Below are positions 1 through 7,368 of a DNA stretch of 11,773 nucleotides, one piece after another. The notes under the pieces are model-generated. The model saw only the letters and a list, made by a program, of their open reading frames with translations, did not search any database and was not told the origin of the DNA. Within the stretch, counting starts at the first letter, position 1, and each line of letters opens with the position of its first letter. Origin of the DNA: Treponema sp. (lineage in GTDB: Bacteria; Spirochaetota; Spirochaetia; Treponematales; Breznakiellaceae); the NCBI GenBank assembly GCA_031279925.1, contig JAITHQ010000097.1, forward strand, positions 1 to 11,773, written 5' to 3'. Position numbers and translations under genes: made by a program.

Positions 1-10
1 CCGGCCCGGA

Positions 11-38
11 GAGCGCACGGGCAAAAACCCGCGCTTTT
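11..38 (+). terminator. Candidate intrinsic terminator at the left edge
   Basis: A GC-rich hairpin has stem cggg/cccg extended by gagcg/cgctt after a two-base bulge, with loop caaaaa, and runs into tttt. It would end a plus-strand transcript entering from outside the window. The bulge and short U tract make this only moderately convincing. Confidence 0.4.
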
Positions 39-240
39 CCGGGAAAATACGGCATATTTTGCCATTTTTTACCGGAAATCATAAAAAACGGGGCATTGTG
101 AAGAAAAAACCTTCAAGGCGCCACCCGCGCGAAAAACGGGCCGTTTATAAAAACGCCGCCTTATGAACAGCCTTCTATTACTATGCCGCTTTTAAGGTTT
201 CTTGTCAATGGGCACGTTTTCCTATCCCGGGCTTCTGCAT
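39..240. other. Gene-free left flank next to the IS remnant
   Basis: I see no credible coding frame here. The stretch mixes GC-rich words with A/T runs and has one small hairpin (cgttt/aaacg, 142-155). The outer end of the ISAs1 remnant must lie somewhere in its right part, but I could not fix a terminal inverted repeat or a target-site duplication. Confidence 0.4.
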
Positions 241-729
241 TTACTTTCCGAAGATAACGGTAAGCATATAGTCAGGATTTATAGCGGCGGCAAACCGTTT
301 CTTCGGGACGTTCATCGGTTCTTTTCCCTGCACCCCCGGATTCGGCGCCGCCCGCAGCTGCGTCAGGGCCGTCTTCCTCAGGATGTTCAGGTTTTCCGGC
401 CCGTGCCCCCGGCTCACTTGCGCCGCGTCCTCCCGAAACACCACGTCAAGACTCCAGTGCAGCCGGTTTTCTATCGACCAGTGCCCACGGATGTTCCGGT
501 AAAACTCCTGCGCGCTCTTGTCCGCGCTGTTGATATACTACCGCTCCATCCATTTCCCCGCCCCCTTCCCGGTTCCCTCCCGATAAAACCGGTACTGGAT
601 GATTGTTTTCAGGTCTTTCCAATTCCCTTTCCCCTCCAGCCAGCCGGTGTCCGTTACCGTCCGCACTTCCCGGAAGGGAGGGAGATTTTGGACCAGATAG
701 TGCGGTGTTTGGTAGACATCCATCAGCAT
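241..729 (-). pseudogene. ISAs1-family transposase, C-terminal fragment with in-frame amber stop
   Basis: The minus strand encodes the C-terminal part of an ISAs1-type DDE transposase. Seen directly: REVRTVTDTGWLEG, then WKDLKTIIQYRFYREG, an in-frame TAG at 538-540, then YINSADKSAQEFYRNIRGHW, SIENRLHWSLDVVFREDAAQ, and RGHGPENLNILRKTAL up to a TAA at 241-243. The glutamate of SIEN (codon 469-471) is the likely third catalytic DDE residue. The stop falls where relatives carry a tyrosine (ER-YYI), so it looks like a Tyr-to-amber change. Upstream of about 675 the family similarity fades (the expected HGRIE segment is not recognisable), and the N-terminal two thirds, with the first two catalytic aspartates, are absent. 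It cannot encode a working transposase. The missing half resembles the fragment at about 5089-5372. Confidence 0.85.
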
Positions 730-817
730 GCGATACCGGGTTTACCCATACCGGAAAAGCGACAATCTAAAAACCGAAAACGTGATGTACCTGTATGAAG
801 ATATAAAATTTATATTA

Positions 818-853
818 TATGTGTCATATTATATATGTCATATCTTGACATAT
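818..853. promoter_or_regulatory. Candidate operator: repeated TGTCATAT units and dyad over the -35 box
   Basis: The motif tgtcatat occurs at 822-829 and 836-843. A perfect 8-bp dyad, atatgtca (833-840) and tgacatat (846-853) separated by 5 bp, covers the TTGACA hexamer at 845-850. A regulator bound here would occlude RNA polymerase, so repression of the sugar operon is the natural reading. The regulator is not in the window. The region is very AT-rich, so chance palindromes are more likely than usual. Confidence 0.45.
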
Positions 854-873
854 TATAATACAAGTAATATTAT
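845..873 (+). promoter_or_regulatory. Sigma-70-type promoter of the sugar-uptake operon
   Basis: TTGACA (845-850), a 17-bp spacer, and TATTAT (868-873) form a near-consensus promoter. Transcription would start near 880, leaving a leader of about 48 nt before the ATG at 928. It is the only strong promoter I see upstream of the binding-protein gene. Confidence 0.75.
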
Positions 874-885
874 AGGGTGTATTAC

Positions 886-902
886 ATTCGCCGTGGGCGA
901 AT
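886..902 (+). promoter_or_regulatory. Hairpin in the 5' leader of the sugar operon
   Basis: attcgcc (886-892) and ggcgaat (896-902) pair perfectly around a 3-nt loop, shortly after the predicted transcription start and 11 nt before the ribosome-binding site. It could protect the 5' end or modulate translation. No U tract follows, so it is not a clear terminator, and I see no riboswitch motif. Confidence 0.35.
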
Positions 903-912
903 AAAAAATAAC

Positions 913-920
913 AGGAGGAG
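913..920 (+). promoter_or_regulatory. Ribosome-binding site fixing the binding-protein start
   Basis: aggaggag lies 7 nt before the ATG at 928. It excludes the longer in-frame reading from 877, whose first 17 residues are not signal-peptide-like. Confidence 0.85.
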
Positions 921-927
921 TAAGAAA

Positions 928-2163
928 ATGAAAAAGGTGAAAAAATGCGTGTTCATGGGTTTGCTGGTGCTGCTGGGGATCGGGCACTTGTACGCCGGCG
1001 GCCAGAAGCAAAGCGACGGCAGGATCAAGATTGAGTATTTCAGCCTGAAACGGGAAACGGCCGCAATAATGGACGGGTTTATCGCGGACTTTGAAAAGGA
1101 GTTTCCCAATGTCAGGGTTGAACAGACCAACGTGCCGGACCCGGCCCGGATATTGTCTACCCGTATGTCCAGCAACGATACCCCCGAAATATTTTCTTCC
1201 TGGCCCAATGAAAGCTGGCGGACACAGGTCAGGGAAGGCTATGTTATGGATTTGAGTGATTTTTCCGCCATAAGCCGGATTCGGGAAGACGCCCGTGAGT
1301 ACTGCAAGGTAAACGGTAAGGATTATATCATTCCCATTTCGTATAACACGATGAGCGTCATCTACAACAAGGACATTTTTGACCGCTATGGTTTATCCTC
1401 CCCCAAAAATTGGGCCGAGATGATGACCATCTGCGCCACCCTTAAAAAGAACGGGATCACCCCCTTTCTGATTACCGGCAAGGATCTGGAAGCTCCCCGG
1501 CAGGATTTTGACGTGTACCTGCTGACCATAGCAAGCTGGCAGGCATTCAGGGACGATGTGGTAGCCAGAAAAGCCGATATGACCAAACCCTACGGAGCGC
1601 AGCTCCGGGAATTGGCGGGCCGTATCCTGCAGCTTGTGGAGTACGCGCAAAGCGATATTCTTGGTTCTGGCCGGGATCAACTGCTTAACGATTTTGCCGC
1701 CGGCAAGGGCGCGATGCTTATCAACGGGAGCTGGAGTATTCCCCCCATCCTGAACGCCAACTCCCGGATGAATTTTTCCATGTTCCCGTTCCCGGCGGTT
1801 GACGGCAGCAAGACCATGATCAACGTCTATCCCGGTGACTTTGCGCTCTGCGTTTCCGCACAGGCAAAGCACCCCAATGAATCCAGGGCTTTTATTGAAT
1901 ATCTTACCCGCCCCAATGTCGCCCGGATTTATGCTGAAAAAGACGGATCAATTTCCTGTATCAAGGGAGTCGATTATGTTGCTCCCCAGCTTAAGGAAAT
2001 GAGCGATTTTATTCAAACCACCGGCAGGGTTACGGTGTATCCGACCGCATACTGGACCATGGCCCAGCTTGACGGTATCGGGGCGGCTGTTCAGCAACTG
2101 TACATGGACAAAAATATCGATAATTTTCTGAGGAACGTACAAACCAACCTCAACAGCAATTAG
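928..2163 (+). CDS. ABC transporter extracellular sugar-binding protein (family 1)
   Basis: This 411-residue protein is a solute-binding component of a carbohydrate ABC importer of the MsmE/UgpB type. Residues 1-23 form a signal peptide: lysines near the start, a leucine-rich core, and GHLYA|GGQKQ as a probable signal peptidase I site. There is no lipobox cysteine, so it should be a soluble periplasmic protein. Mature-domain signs include IEYFSLKRETAAIMDGFIADFEKEFPN near the start (split lobe entry), NGKDYIIPISYNTMSVIYNK in the first lobe, and FAAGKGAMLINGSWS in the second, all typical of the family and at the usual length. It leads the operon and is followed 31 bp later by the first permease. 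The substrate cannot be read from sequence; the esterase downstream suggests a plant-type oligosaccharide. It is probably controlled by the promoter and dyad at 833-873. Confidence 0.93.
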   Translation: MKKVKKCVFMGLLVLLGIGHLYAGGQKQSDGRIKIEYFSLKRETAAIMDGFIADFEKEFPNVRVEQTNVPDPARILSTRMSSNDTPEIFSSWPNESWRTQVREGYVMDLSDFSAISRIREDAREYCKVNGKDYIIPISYNTMSVIYNKDIFDRYGLSSPKNWAEMMTICATLKKNGITPFLITGKDLEAPRQDFDVYLLTIASWQAFRDDVVARKADMTKPYGAQLRELAGRILQLVEYAQSDILGSGRDQLLNDFAAGKGAMLINGSWSIPPILNANSRMNFSMFPFPAVDGSKTMINVYPGDFALCVSAQAKHPNESRAFIEYLTRPNVARIYAEKDGSISCIKGVDYVAPQLKEMSDFIQTTGRVTVYPTAYWTMAQLDGIGAAVQQLYMDKNIDNFLRNVQTNLNSN

Positions 2164-2194
2164 GCGCGAACATTTTTGTGACGGAGGTGGGAAT

Positions 2195-3085
2195 ATGAAA
2201 AGATCATGGAAAGACGCAAAACAAACAGGTTTTTTTCTGTTCTCGCTTCCCGCGCTGCTGCTGTTCAGTCTGCTGTATGTATACCCCATGCTTGGAGGAT
2301 TGTACTACAGCCTTACCGATTGGAACGGCCTTGCGAAAACTTTCAAGATAACCGGTATTGAAAACTACATACAGATTTTTACCAATGTCCGCGTGCGTAT
2401 GTCCATGCTTTTTACCGTAAAATACACTGTCCTTTTGGTAGCAAGCGTACTGGTTCTGGCGACGGCGCTGGCTTTGATTGTCAGTTACGCGCTTCACCCA
2501 CGGACCAGGACTTTTTTCCGTTCAATGTTTTTTGCGCCGGTGGTATTGAGCCTTATCACCGTCGGCCTTATTTTTAACGAGATTTTTTACCGGATAATTC
2601 CCCAACTGGGCCGGATAGCGGGCAGCGAACTGTTGTCGAAAAATATCCTGGGAAATCCCAAAACGGTAATTTTCGGCATCCTGATTGTCAATATCTGGCA
2701 GGGTGTGGGTATTCCCTTTGTCATGCTACTTGCCGGACTGCAGAATATCCCCACCGATTTATATGAGGCGGCGACTATCGACGGGGCAAATCCCGTACAG
2801 GCCTTTAGAAAAATCACCATCCCGTTTCTGCTGCCCATATTCAACGTGTGTTTTGTTCTCACTTTCAAAAACGGGTTGACCGTATTTGAATATATTCAGG
2901 CCATGACCGAAGGGGGGCCGGCCCGCTCAAGCGAAGCGGTTGGTTTTTTGATTTACAAGCTGGCCTTTTGGGAATACAAGATGAGCTATGCCATGGCAAT
3001 CTCGGTGTTATTGCTGGTTGTAATATCCCTGGTTTCTTTTGCGCAGATTAAAATCAGTTCCCGTTTTGAGGTGGGGCAATTATGA
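2195..3085 (+). CDS. Sugar ABC transporter permease, MalF/UgpA-like
   Basis: This 296-residue inner-membrane permease is one of the two channel subunits of the importer. A first membrane helix (FFLFSLPALLLFSLLYVYPM) is followed by a periplasmic segment and several more hydrophobic helices. The cytoplasmic EAA loop that docks the ATPase is seen at about residues 190-215: YEAATIDGANPVQAFRKITI, with E191-A192-A193 and G199. The start is set by ggaggtggg a few bases before the ATG. It lies 31 bp after the binding-protein gene and overlaps the next permease by 4 bp (ATGA), which indicates coupled translation and a 1:1 subunit ratio. Confidence 0.94.
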   Translation: MKRSWKDAKQTGFFLFSLPALLLFSLLYVYPMLGGLYYSLTDWNGLAKTFKITGIENYIQIFTNVRVRMSMLFTVKYTVLLVASVLVLATALALIVSYALHPRTRTFFRSMFFAPVVLSLITVGLIFNEIFYRIIPQLGRIAGSELLSKNILGNPKTVIFGILIVNIWQGVGIPFVMLLAGLQNIPTDLYEAATIDGANPVQAFRKITIPFLLPIFNVCFVLTFKNGLTVFEYIQAMTEGGPARSSEAVGFLIYKLAFWEYKMSYAMAISVLLLVVISLVSFAQIKISSRFEVGQL

Positions 3086-3912
3086 AAAAGATTCGGCCTG
3101 TTACCGTTTTCGCGTATATAACCGCGGTTATTACCGTACTGCTGATAGTGTTTCCCCTGTACCTCACCGTTATAATCGCCTTCAAATCGCCTGAAGAATC
3201 GGCGCTGAATTTTTTCTCGCCCCCGTCGTCCTTGTATCTGGACAATTTCAAAAAAGTGGTAAGCGACGCGCATTTTCCCCAGTATATCCAGAATTCGCTT
3301 TTTATAACCGTTTTCGCGGTAGGAATAATAGCGGTATTTATTCCCATGGTAGCCTACTCAATTTCGCGTAACGGTAAATCAAGGTACTATAAATTTCTGT
3401 ATTTGTATATCGTAAGCGGCATTTTTGTGCCTTTTCAGGTCCTTATGGTTCCGCTGACCCATTTCGCGTCAAAAGCGCATATGATGAACCGCCAGGGCCT
3501 GGTACTCATTTACATTACCTACGCGCTTTGTCAGGGGGTATTTCTGTTTGTCGCCTATTTCAGGGCGGTTCCGCTGGAGATTGAGGAAGCGGCGGAAATT
3601 GACGGCTGCGGCATTGTCCGTACTTTTTTTCAGATTATATATCCGCTGGTAAAACCGATGACCGCGACCATAATAATTTTGAATACCCTCTGGATATGGA
3701 ATGATTTTCTGCTCCCCCTGCTTATTCTGAACAAACAGGCTTTGTATTGGACCCTGCCGCTCTTTCAGTACAATTTCAAGTCCCAGTTTACCTTTGACTA
3801 CAATCTGGCTTTCGCGTCATTTCTGTTTTCCATGGTTCCCATGCTGATTTTTTACGGATGCCTGCAAAAGTATATTATCGAAGGACTGACGGCGGGTTCG
3901 GTAAAAAGCTGA
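3082..3912 (+). CDS. Sugar ABC transporter permease, MalG/UgpE-like
   Basis: This 276-residue protein is the second transmembrane subunit of the importer. It opens with a short basic N-terminus (MKKIRPV) and a strong first helix (AVITVLLIVFPLYLTVIIAF), as in MalG-type permeases. The EAA loop is at about residues 168-190: EEAAEIDGCGIVRTFFQIIY, with E169-A170-A171 and G175. Its ATG overlaps the preceding stop codon, and a gaggtgggg site inside the upstream gene serves as ribosome-binding site. No ATP-binding subunit follows; as in many Gram-positive and spirochaete sugar importers, a shared MsmX/UgpC-like ATPase encoded elsewhere probably energises it. Confidence 0.94.
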   Translation: MKKIRPVTVFAYITAVITVLLIVFPLYLTVIIAFKSPEESALNFFSPPSSLYLDNFKKVVSDAHFPQYIQNSLFITVFAVGIIAVFIPMVAYSISRNGKSRYYKFLYLYIVSGIFVPFQVLMVPLTHFASKAHMMNRQGLVLIYITYALCQGVFLFVAYFRAVPLEIEEAAEIDGCGIVRTFFQIIYPLVKPMTATIIILNTLWIWNDFLLPLLILNKQALYWTLPLFQYNFKSQFTFDYNLAFASFLFSMVPMLIFYGCLQKYIIEGLTAGSVKS

Positions 3913-3935
3913 CCGAACATTAGAGGAGGGAAACG

Positions 3936-5045
3936 GTGGCTGAAACTCTGGCGGAATTGATAGCGAATTTTCATTTGCCGCCCCTTGCCCGGCTCAGCAA
4001 CGGAAATCCGGTGAATACCGGCGAGGAATGGCGGCGGCGCAGGGAGGAGATACTGGTACTGCTGCGGCGGGAAATGTACGGGACAACGCCGGATCCCTGT
4101 CAGGTAAAGGGAACGGTTCTCAAGGAAGATTCCGCAGCCTATGCCGGAAAGGCGGTTGAACGGCAGATCCGCATAGACCTTAAGGCGCCGGAAGGAATAC
4201 GGTCATTTCCCCTGACCACGGTTTTTCCCCGGGTACGGCCGCTTAAAGGCATATTTGTCAATATTGCTTTTATGGTACAGGGCATTGACGGCGCGCGTTA
4301 TTGTCCAGGCTGTCCCATTGAAGAAATTATCGATGAGGGCTTCGCCATTGCCATATACGATTATTTGGACATAACAAGCGATGACGGCGATTTTACCACA
4401 GGCATCGCCGGAGTCTTTCCCCGTGAGGCCGGAACCGGCTGGGGAAAGCTTGGCATGTGGGCCTATAGCATGAGCCGTGTCGCTGATTATCTGCATACCC
4501 TTGATAAATATACGGATATTCCCCTGGCGGCTATTGGCTTTTCCCGTCTTGGCAAAACGGCCCTCTGGTGCGGTGCTCAGGATGAACGGTTTGATTTTGT
4601 GATGCCCTTTGGTTCCGGTACGGGAGGAGTTGGCTTTACCCGCCGCAACCGGAAAGAATCAATCGGGGAACTGTGGAATCGCAACCGGTTCTGGTTCTGC
4701 GATAATTTTCACCGCTACCGTAATGACGCGGATGCTCTGCCCTTTGATCAGCATTTTGTTATCGCCGCCTGCGCGCCCCGAAGATTGCTTACCGTAATTG
4801 GCATGGAGGATCAGTGGGCCGACGTTGAAAATGAATACCTCTCCTGTATCGCCGCAAGTGAAGGATACCTCCTGTCCGGCACCAAGGGCTTTACAGCCCC
4901 CGGCGTTTTTCCCCGGGCCGATACCGCCCTGATGGAAGGCGATATTGCCATGGGGCTGCGAAGCGGAACACATTTTCTGAGCCGTGCCGACTGGCGGGTT
5001 GCGATGAACTATATTAACGCGAAGTCTCCTCTGCGTTCAGTGTAA
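3936..5045 (+). CDS. Alpha/beta-hydrolase, carbohydrate esterase family 15-like, no signal peptide
   Basis: This 369-residue protein resembles bacterial CE15 enzymes (glucuronoyl esterases, which cleave esters of glucuronic acid linking glucuronoxylan to lignin). The nucleophile elbow is AIGFSRLGKTALWCGAQDER with S203. It is followed by GSGTGGVGFTRRN, WFCDNFHRY, LPFDQHFVIAACAPR and MEDQWAD (acid candidates E291, D292 or D296), and SGTHFLSRADW with H346 as the probable catalytic histidine. A predicted triad of S203, H346 and an acid after strand 7 fits the non-canonical bacterial subgroup. Unlike characterised secreted members it has no signal peptide, so it should act in the cytoplasm. Translation starts at GTG 3936 behind gaggaggga, 23 bp after the second permease, so it belongs to the operon. 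It probably works on the imported saccharide. A related acyl-esterase activity (for example acetyl ester) cannot be excluded. Confidence 0.82.
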   Translation: MAETLAELIANFHLPPLARLSNGNPVNTGEEWRRRREEILVLLRREMYGTTPDPCQVKGTVLKEDSAAYAGKAVERQIRIDLKAPEGIRSFPLTTVFPRVRPLKGIFVNIAFMVQGIDGARYCPGCPIEEIIDEGFAIAIYDYLDITSDDGDFTTGIAGVFPREAGTGWGKLGMWAYSMSRVADYLHTLDKYTDIPLAAIGFSRLGKTALWCGAQDERFDFVMPFGSGTGGVGFTRRNRKESIGELWNRNRFWFCDNFHRYRNDADALPFDQHFVIAACAPRRLLTVIGMEDQWADVENEYLSCIAASEGYLLSGTKGFTAPGVFPRADTALMEGDIAMGLRSGTHFLSRADWRVAMNYINAKSPLRSV

Positions 5046-5088
5046 AGCATGAACTGGCGGCGGTGTCCGGTGTTTTCAGTTGCCGGAA

Positions 5089-5372
5089 ACCGTATTTTCG
5101 CCCTGTTTTAGCATAAAAAATACAAGTATTCCCCAGGGCCCCTGCATTGCGGGTGTTCCGGCGGGAAAATCCGAAAGAACTGTCGGCGTCCCTGTATTCA
5201 TGGGTAATGGAAGCGCGGGAACTGCGGCAGCCCGATGTGAATATCGATGGGAAAACGATACGGGGAGGCGGGGGAATATCCGGTCCATGTGGTCAGCGCG
5301 TAGGTGGGGGAGGAGCAGATAGTACTGGGGCAGGTGGTGGCAGACGAGAAAAGGAATGCAATCACGGCGAAT
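5089..5372 (+). pseudogene. ISAs1-family transposase, N-terminal fragment, frameshifted
   Basis: Pieces of an ISAs1 transposase follow one another in different plus frames. About 5110-5150 gives IKNTSIPQGPCIA, a decayed match to the family's KNGIPSHDTxxRVF segment. From 5147 it continues as RVFRRENPKELSASLYSWVM and DVNIDGKTIRG; the aspartate of IDGK (5246-5248) is the first catalytic residue. After a frameshift in the G-rich stretch (about 5262-5285) it resumes as HVVSA, a TAG at 5301-5303 where relatives have tryptophan, then VGEEQIVLGQVVADEKRNAI up to about 5369. The second and third catalytic residues are missing. It is a dead remnant, and the similarity stops abruptly at about 5370. The start is approximate, and the first roughly 50 residues are not recognisable. 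Confidence 0.75.
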
Positions 5373-5504
5373 TCTAATAACGGAATAGAAGGCGCTTGGC
5401 GGGAAGGGCGAAAAGCAGGGCATAAAGAGGTAATTGACCTGTTGGCTCAAGGTAAATCGATTAACAGAATGGACAGCGCGGACATCCGGCGGAGAAATAG
5501 GTTC
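5373..5504 (+). pseudogene. Possible C-terminal tail of an Rpn/PD-(D/E)XK-type transposase protein
   Basis: In the frame of the IS remnant, but unlike ISAs1, lies GIEGAWREGRKAGHKEVIDL followed by LAQGKSINRM. The charged EGRKAGHKE pattern and the closing LLAQGKS resemble tails of Rpn-family recombination-promoting nucleases, which are common in Treponema genomes. No nuclease core or start codon is present, so at most it is a remnant. The similarity is to a low-complexity tail and could be misleading. Confidence 0.3.
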
Positions 5505-5564
5505 TGTAGAATTTCAGTTTCTAACCGGCGCATTATCCCGCTGATTTTTTTATTCAATTTCCGT

Positions 5565-5577
5565 TATACTTGCCGGT
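5565..5577 (+). promoter_or_regulatory. -10 box of nadE implying a leaderless mRNA
   Basis: TATACT (5565-5570) lies 7 nt before the ATG at 5578. At normal spacing transcription would begin at or within a base or two of the start codon. There is no purine-rich ribosome-binding site (the bases before ATG read tgccggt). The -35 region is poor: tgattt at 5542-5547 is the best fit with 17-bp spacing. Confidence 0.55.
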
Positions 5578-7296
5578 ATGAAAATAGCCATTGCCCAAAT
5601 CAATTCTACTATTGGTGATTTTGCCGGTAACTGCGAAAAAATTATAGCCTTTGTCCGCCGGGCCTATACGGAACTAAAGGCCGATCTGGCGCTTTTTCCC
5701 GAACTTTCGGTCTGCGGGTATCCGCCCATGGATTTGCTGGATCAGGACCGTTTTGTGGATCTCAATATTCAGAGCGTAGATAGTCTAAGGCAGGAGCTGC
5801 CGCCAAAAATTGCCGTGGGGATTGGTTTTGTAAACCGGAACCCCTATGCGGGGGGAAAATCCCTGGTAAATGAATACGGTATTTTGCTGGACGGCAAGAT
5901 CGCCTTTGAACAGCTCAAAACCCTGCTGCCCACCTACGATGTATTCGACGAAGCCCGTAATTTTGAGCCTGCCCGTGAATGGCCGGTCTTTGAGTTTAAG
6001 GGTGAGCGTATTGGTTTTGCGATCTGCGAGGATGTATGGAGGGAAACGGACATTCCTGGAACGGCTTATGTGCATGATCCGGTAAGCGAACTGTTTGACA
6101 AAGGCGCAAGCCTGCTCTGCGTGCCTTCAGCTTCGCCTTACGTAGCGGGTAAACTGAAAACCCGCAGGACTCTGGCGGAGCGGATCAGCAGCCGGGGCAA
6201 TATTCCCCTAATCTACATCAATGCCGTGGGGGCAAATGACCAAATTCTGTTTGATGGCCGCTCCTTTGTGGTAAGCCCCGGCGAGGACGGCAAGGCCCCG
6301 CCATTAATGGCAAAAACCTTTGTCGAAGACCTTGTATGCTGGGACGGTGCCGCCGTCATTACACATAACGAATTGCATCTGCGGAACGCCTCCCCCCCCT
6401 CTCCCGTTTCTTGTTACGCAGGGTTTAATCCCCAGGAACTTGACGTAATGGAAACAGGCTTAATTGTAGGCATAAAAGATTATATGCGGAAATGCGGTTT
6501 TGAGCGGGCGCATCTGGGGCTTTCCGGCGGCATCGATTCGGCGCTGGCCGCATGGCTTGGAGTACAGGCCGCCGGAAAAGAAAACATTGTCTGTTTCAGT
6601 ATGCCGTCACGGTTTTCCTCGCAGGGTTCAAAGGACGATGCAAAAGAGCTGGCGGAAAACCTTGGCTGCCGTTACGAAGTGCTGCCCATAGAGCCGGTGT
6701 TTGAAAGTTTTCTTGCAAGCCTTACGGCTGTTTTTGAAAACCGTCCTTTTGATATTGCCGAGGAAAATTTACAGGCCCGCATACGGGGAACGCTGCTTAT
6801 GGCGTTTTCCAATAAATTTAATTCCATGCTCCTTACCACAGGGAACAAAAGCGAACTTGCTATGGGCTACTGTACCCTGTACGGTGATATGAACGGCGCG
6901 TTGGGACCAATTGGCGATCTTTTTAAAACCGAAGTCTTTGCCCTGTGCAGGCGGATCAATGATCGGATGCTGGAATCGGGGGCAAAGCCGCCAATTCCCC
7001 AGGCGATTATTGACAAGCCACCATCGGCTGAACTGCGGCCAAACCAAACCGATCAGGATAACCTGCCCCCCTATGAAGTGTTAGACGAAATTCTAAAACT
7101 CTATCTGTTTGGCAACCTTTCAAAAGACGAAATTGCCCGGCAGGGCTGGGATTCGGAACTTGCGGGGAAAATCATTACTACCGTTGCAAGGGCTGAATTC
7201 AAGCGCAGACAGGCGCCGCCGGTACTCAAGGTAAGTCCAAGGGCCTTTGGCATGGGGCGACGTATGCCCATTGCGCGAAAAGTATACGAAGTTTAA
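5578..7296 (+). CDS. nadE: Glutamine-dependent NAD+ synthetase
   Basis: This 572-residue, two-domain enzyme makes NAD+ from nicotinate adenine dinucleotide, ATP and glutamine, the last step of NAD biosynthesis, in the cytoplasm. Residues 1 to about 270 form the nitrilase-like glutaminase domain: MKIAIAQINSTIGDFAGN at the very N-terminus, LFPELSVCGYPP with E42, EQLKTLLPTYDVFDE with K114, and FAICEDVW with C150, together the Glu-Lys-Cys triad. Residues from about 285 form the synthetase domain, with the P-loop LGLSGGIDSALA (SGGIDS 316-321), LTTGNKSELAMGYCTLYGDM (about 420-438) and GDLFKTEV. The length is normal for the fused bacterial form, and the conserved opening fixes the start although no ribosome-binding site precedes it. 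The gene converges on lysS. All expected catalytic residues are present. Confidence 0.97.
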   Translation: MKIAIAQINSTIGDFAGNCEKIIAFVRRAYTELKADLALFPELSVCGYPPMDLLDQDRFVDLNIQSVDSLRQELPPKIAVGIGFVNRNPYAGGKSLVNEYGILLDGKIAFEQLKTLLPTYDVFDEARNFEPAREWPVFEFKGERIGFAICEDVWRETDIPGTAYVHDPVSELFDKGASLLCVPSASPYVAGKLKTRRTLAERISSRGNIPLIYINAVGANDQILFDGRSFVVSPGEDGKAPPLMAKTFVEDLVCWDGAAVITHNELHLRNASPPSPVSCYAGFNPQELDVMETGLIVGIKDYMRKCGFERAHLGLSGGIDSALAAWLGVQAAGKENIVCFSMPSRFSSQGSKDDAKELAENLGCRYEVLPIEPVFESFLASLTAVFENRPFDIAEENLQARIRGTLLMAFSNKFNSMLLTTGNKSELAMGYCTLYGDMNGALGPIGDLFKTEVFALCRRINDRMLESGAKPPIPQAIIDKPPSAELRPNQTDQDNLPPYEVLDEILKLYLFGNLSKDEIARQGWDSELAGKIITTVARAEFKRRQAPPVLKVSPRAFGMGRRMPIARKVYEV

Positions 7297-7318
7297 ACCG
7301 AAATTGCGCCTTGTTAAT

Positions 7319-7357
7319 AGAGCCTGTGCAAAACTTGGTTAGTTTTGCACAGGCTCT
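7319..7357. repeat. Perfect 17-bp palindromic hairpin (repeat type A)
   Basis: agagcctgtgcaaaact (7319-7335) and its exact complement (7341-7357) flank a 5-nt loop. It lies 22 bp after nadE in the convergent space before lysS. A T-rich stretch (gcagttttt) follows on the plus strand, so it can act as the nadE terminator. Its opening, agagcctgtNcaaaa, recurs at 11655, which points to a dispersed repeat rather than a private terminator. Confidence 0.8.
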
Positions 7358-7368
7358 TGCAGTTTTTC

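Noticed and set aside
202..798. A long plus-strand open frame (198 codons) opposite the ISAs1 remnant.
   Set aside because: It is proline/arginine-rich shadow coding of the minus-strand transposase, with no recognisable domain or ribosome-binding site.
877..927. A longer N-terminus for the sugar-binding protein beginning at TTG 877.
   Set aside because: It would precede a good ribosome-binding site and signal peptide, and it starts only 4 bp after the -10 box of the predicted promoter, upstream of the expected transcription start.
5134..5148. cagggcccctgcatt resembles ccgggcttctgcatt at 227-241 (12 of 15), as if both were terminal inverted repeats of one ISAs1 element.
   Set aside because: At 5134 the sequence sits inside the decayed coding match to the family's IPSHDT segment, well inside the transposase rather than at an element end, so the resemblance is probably chance.
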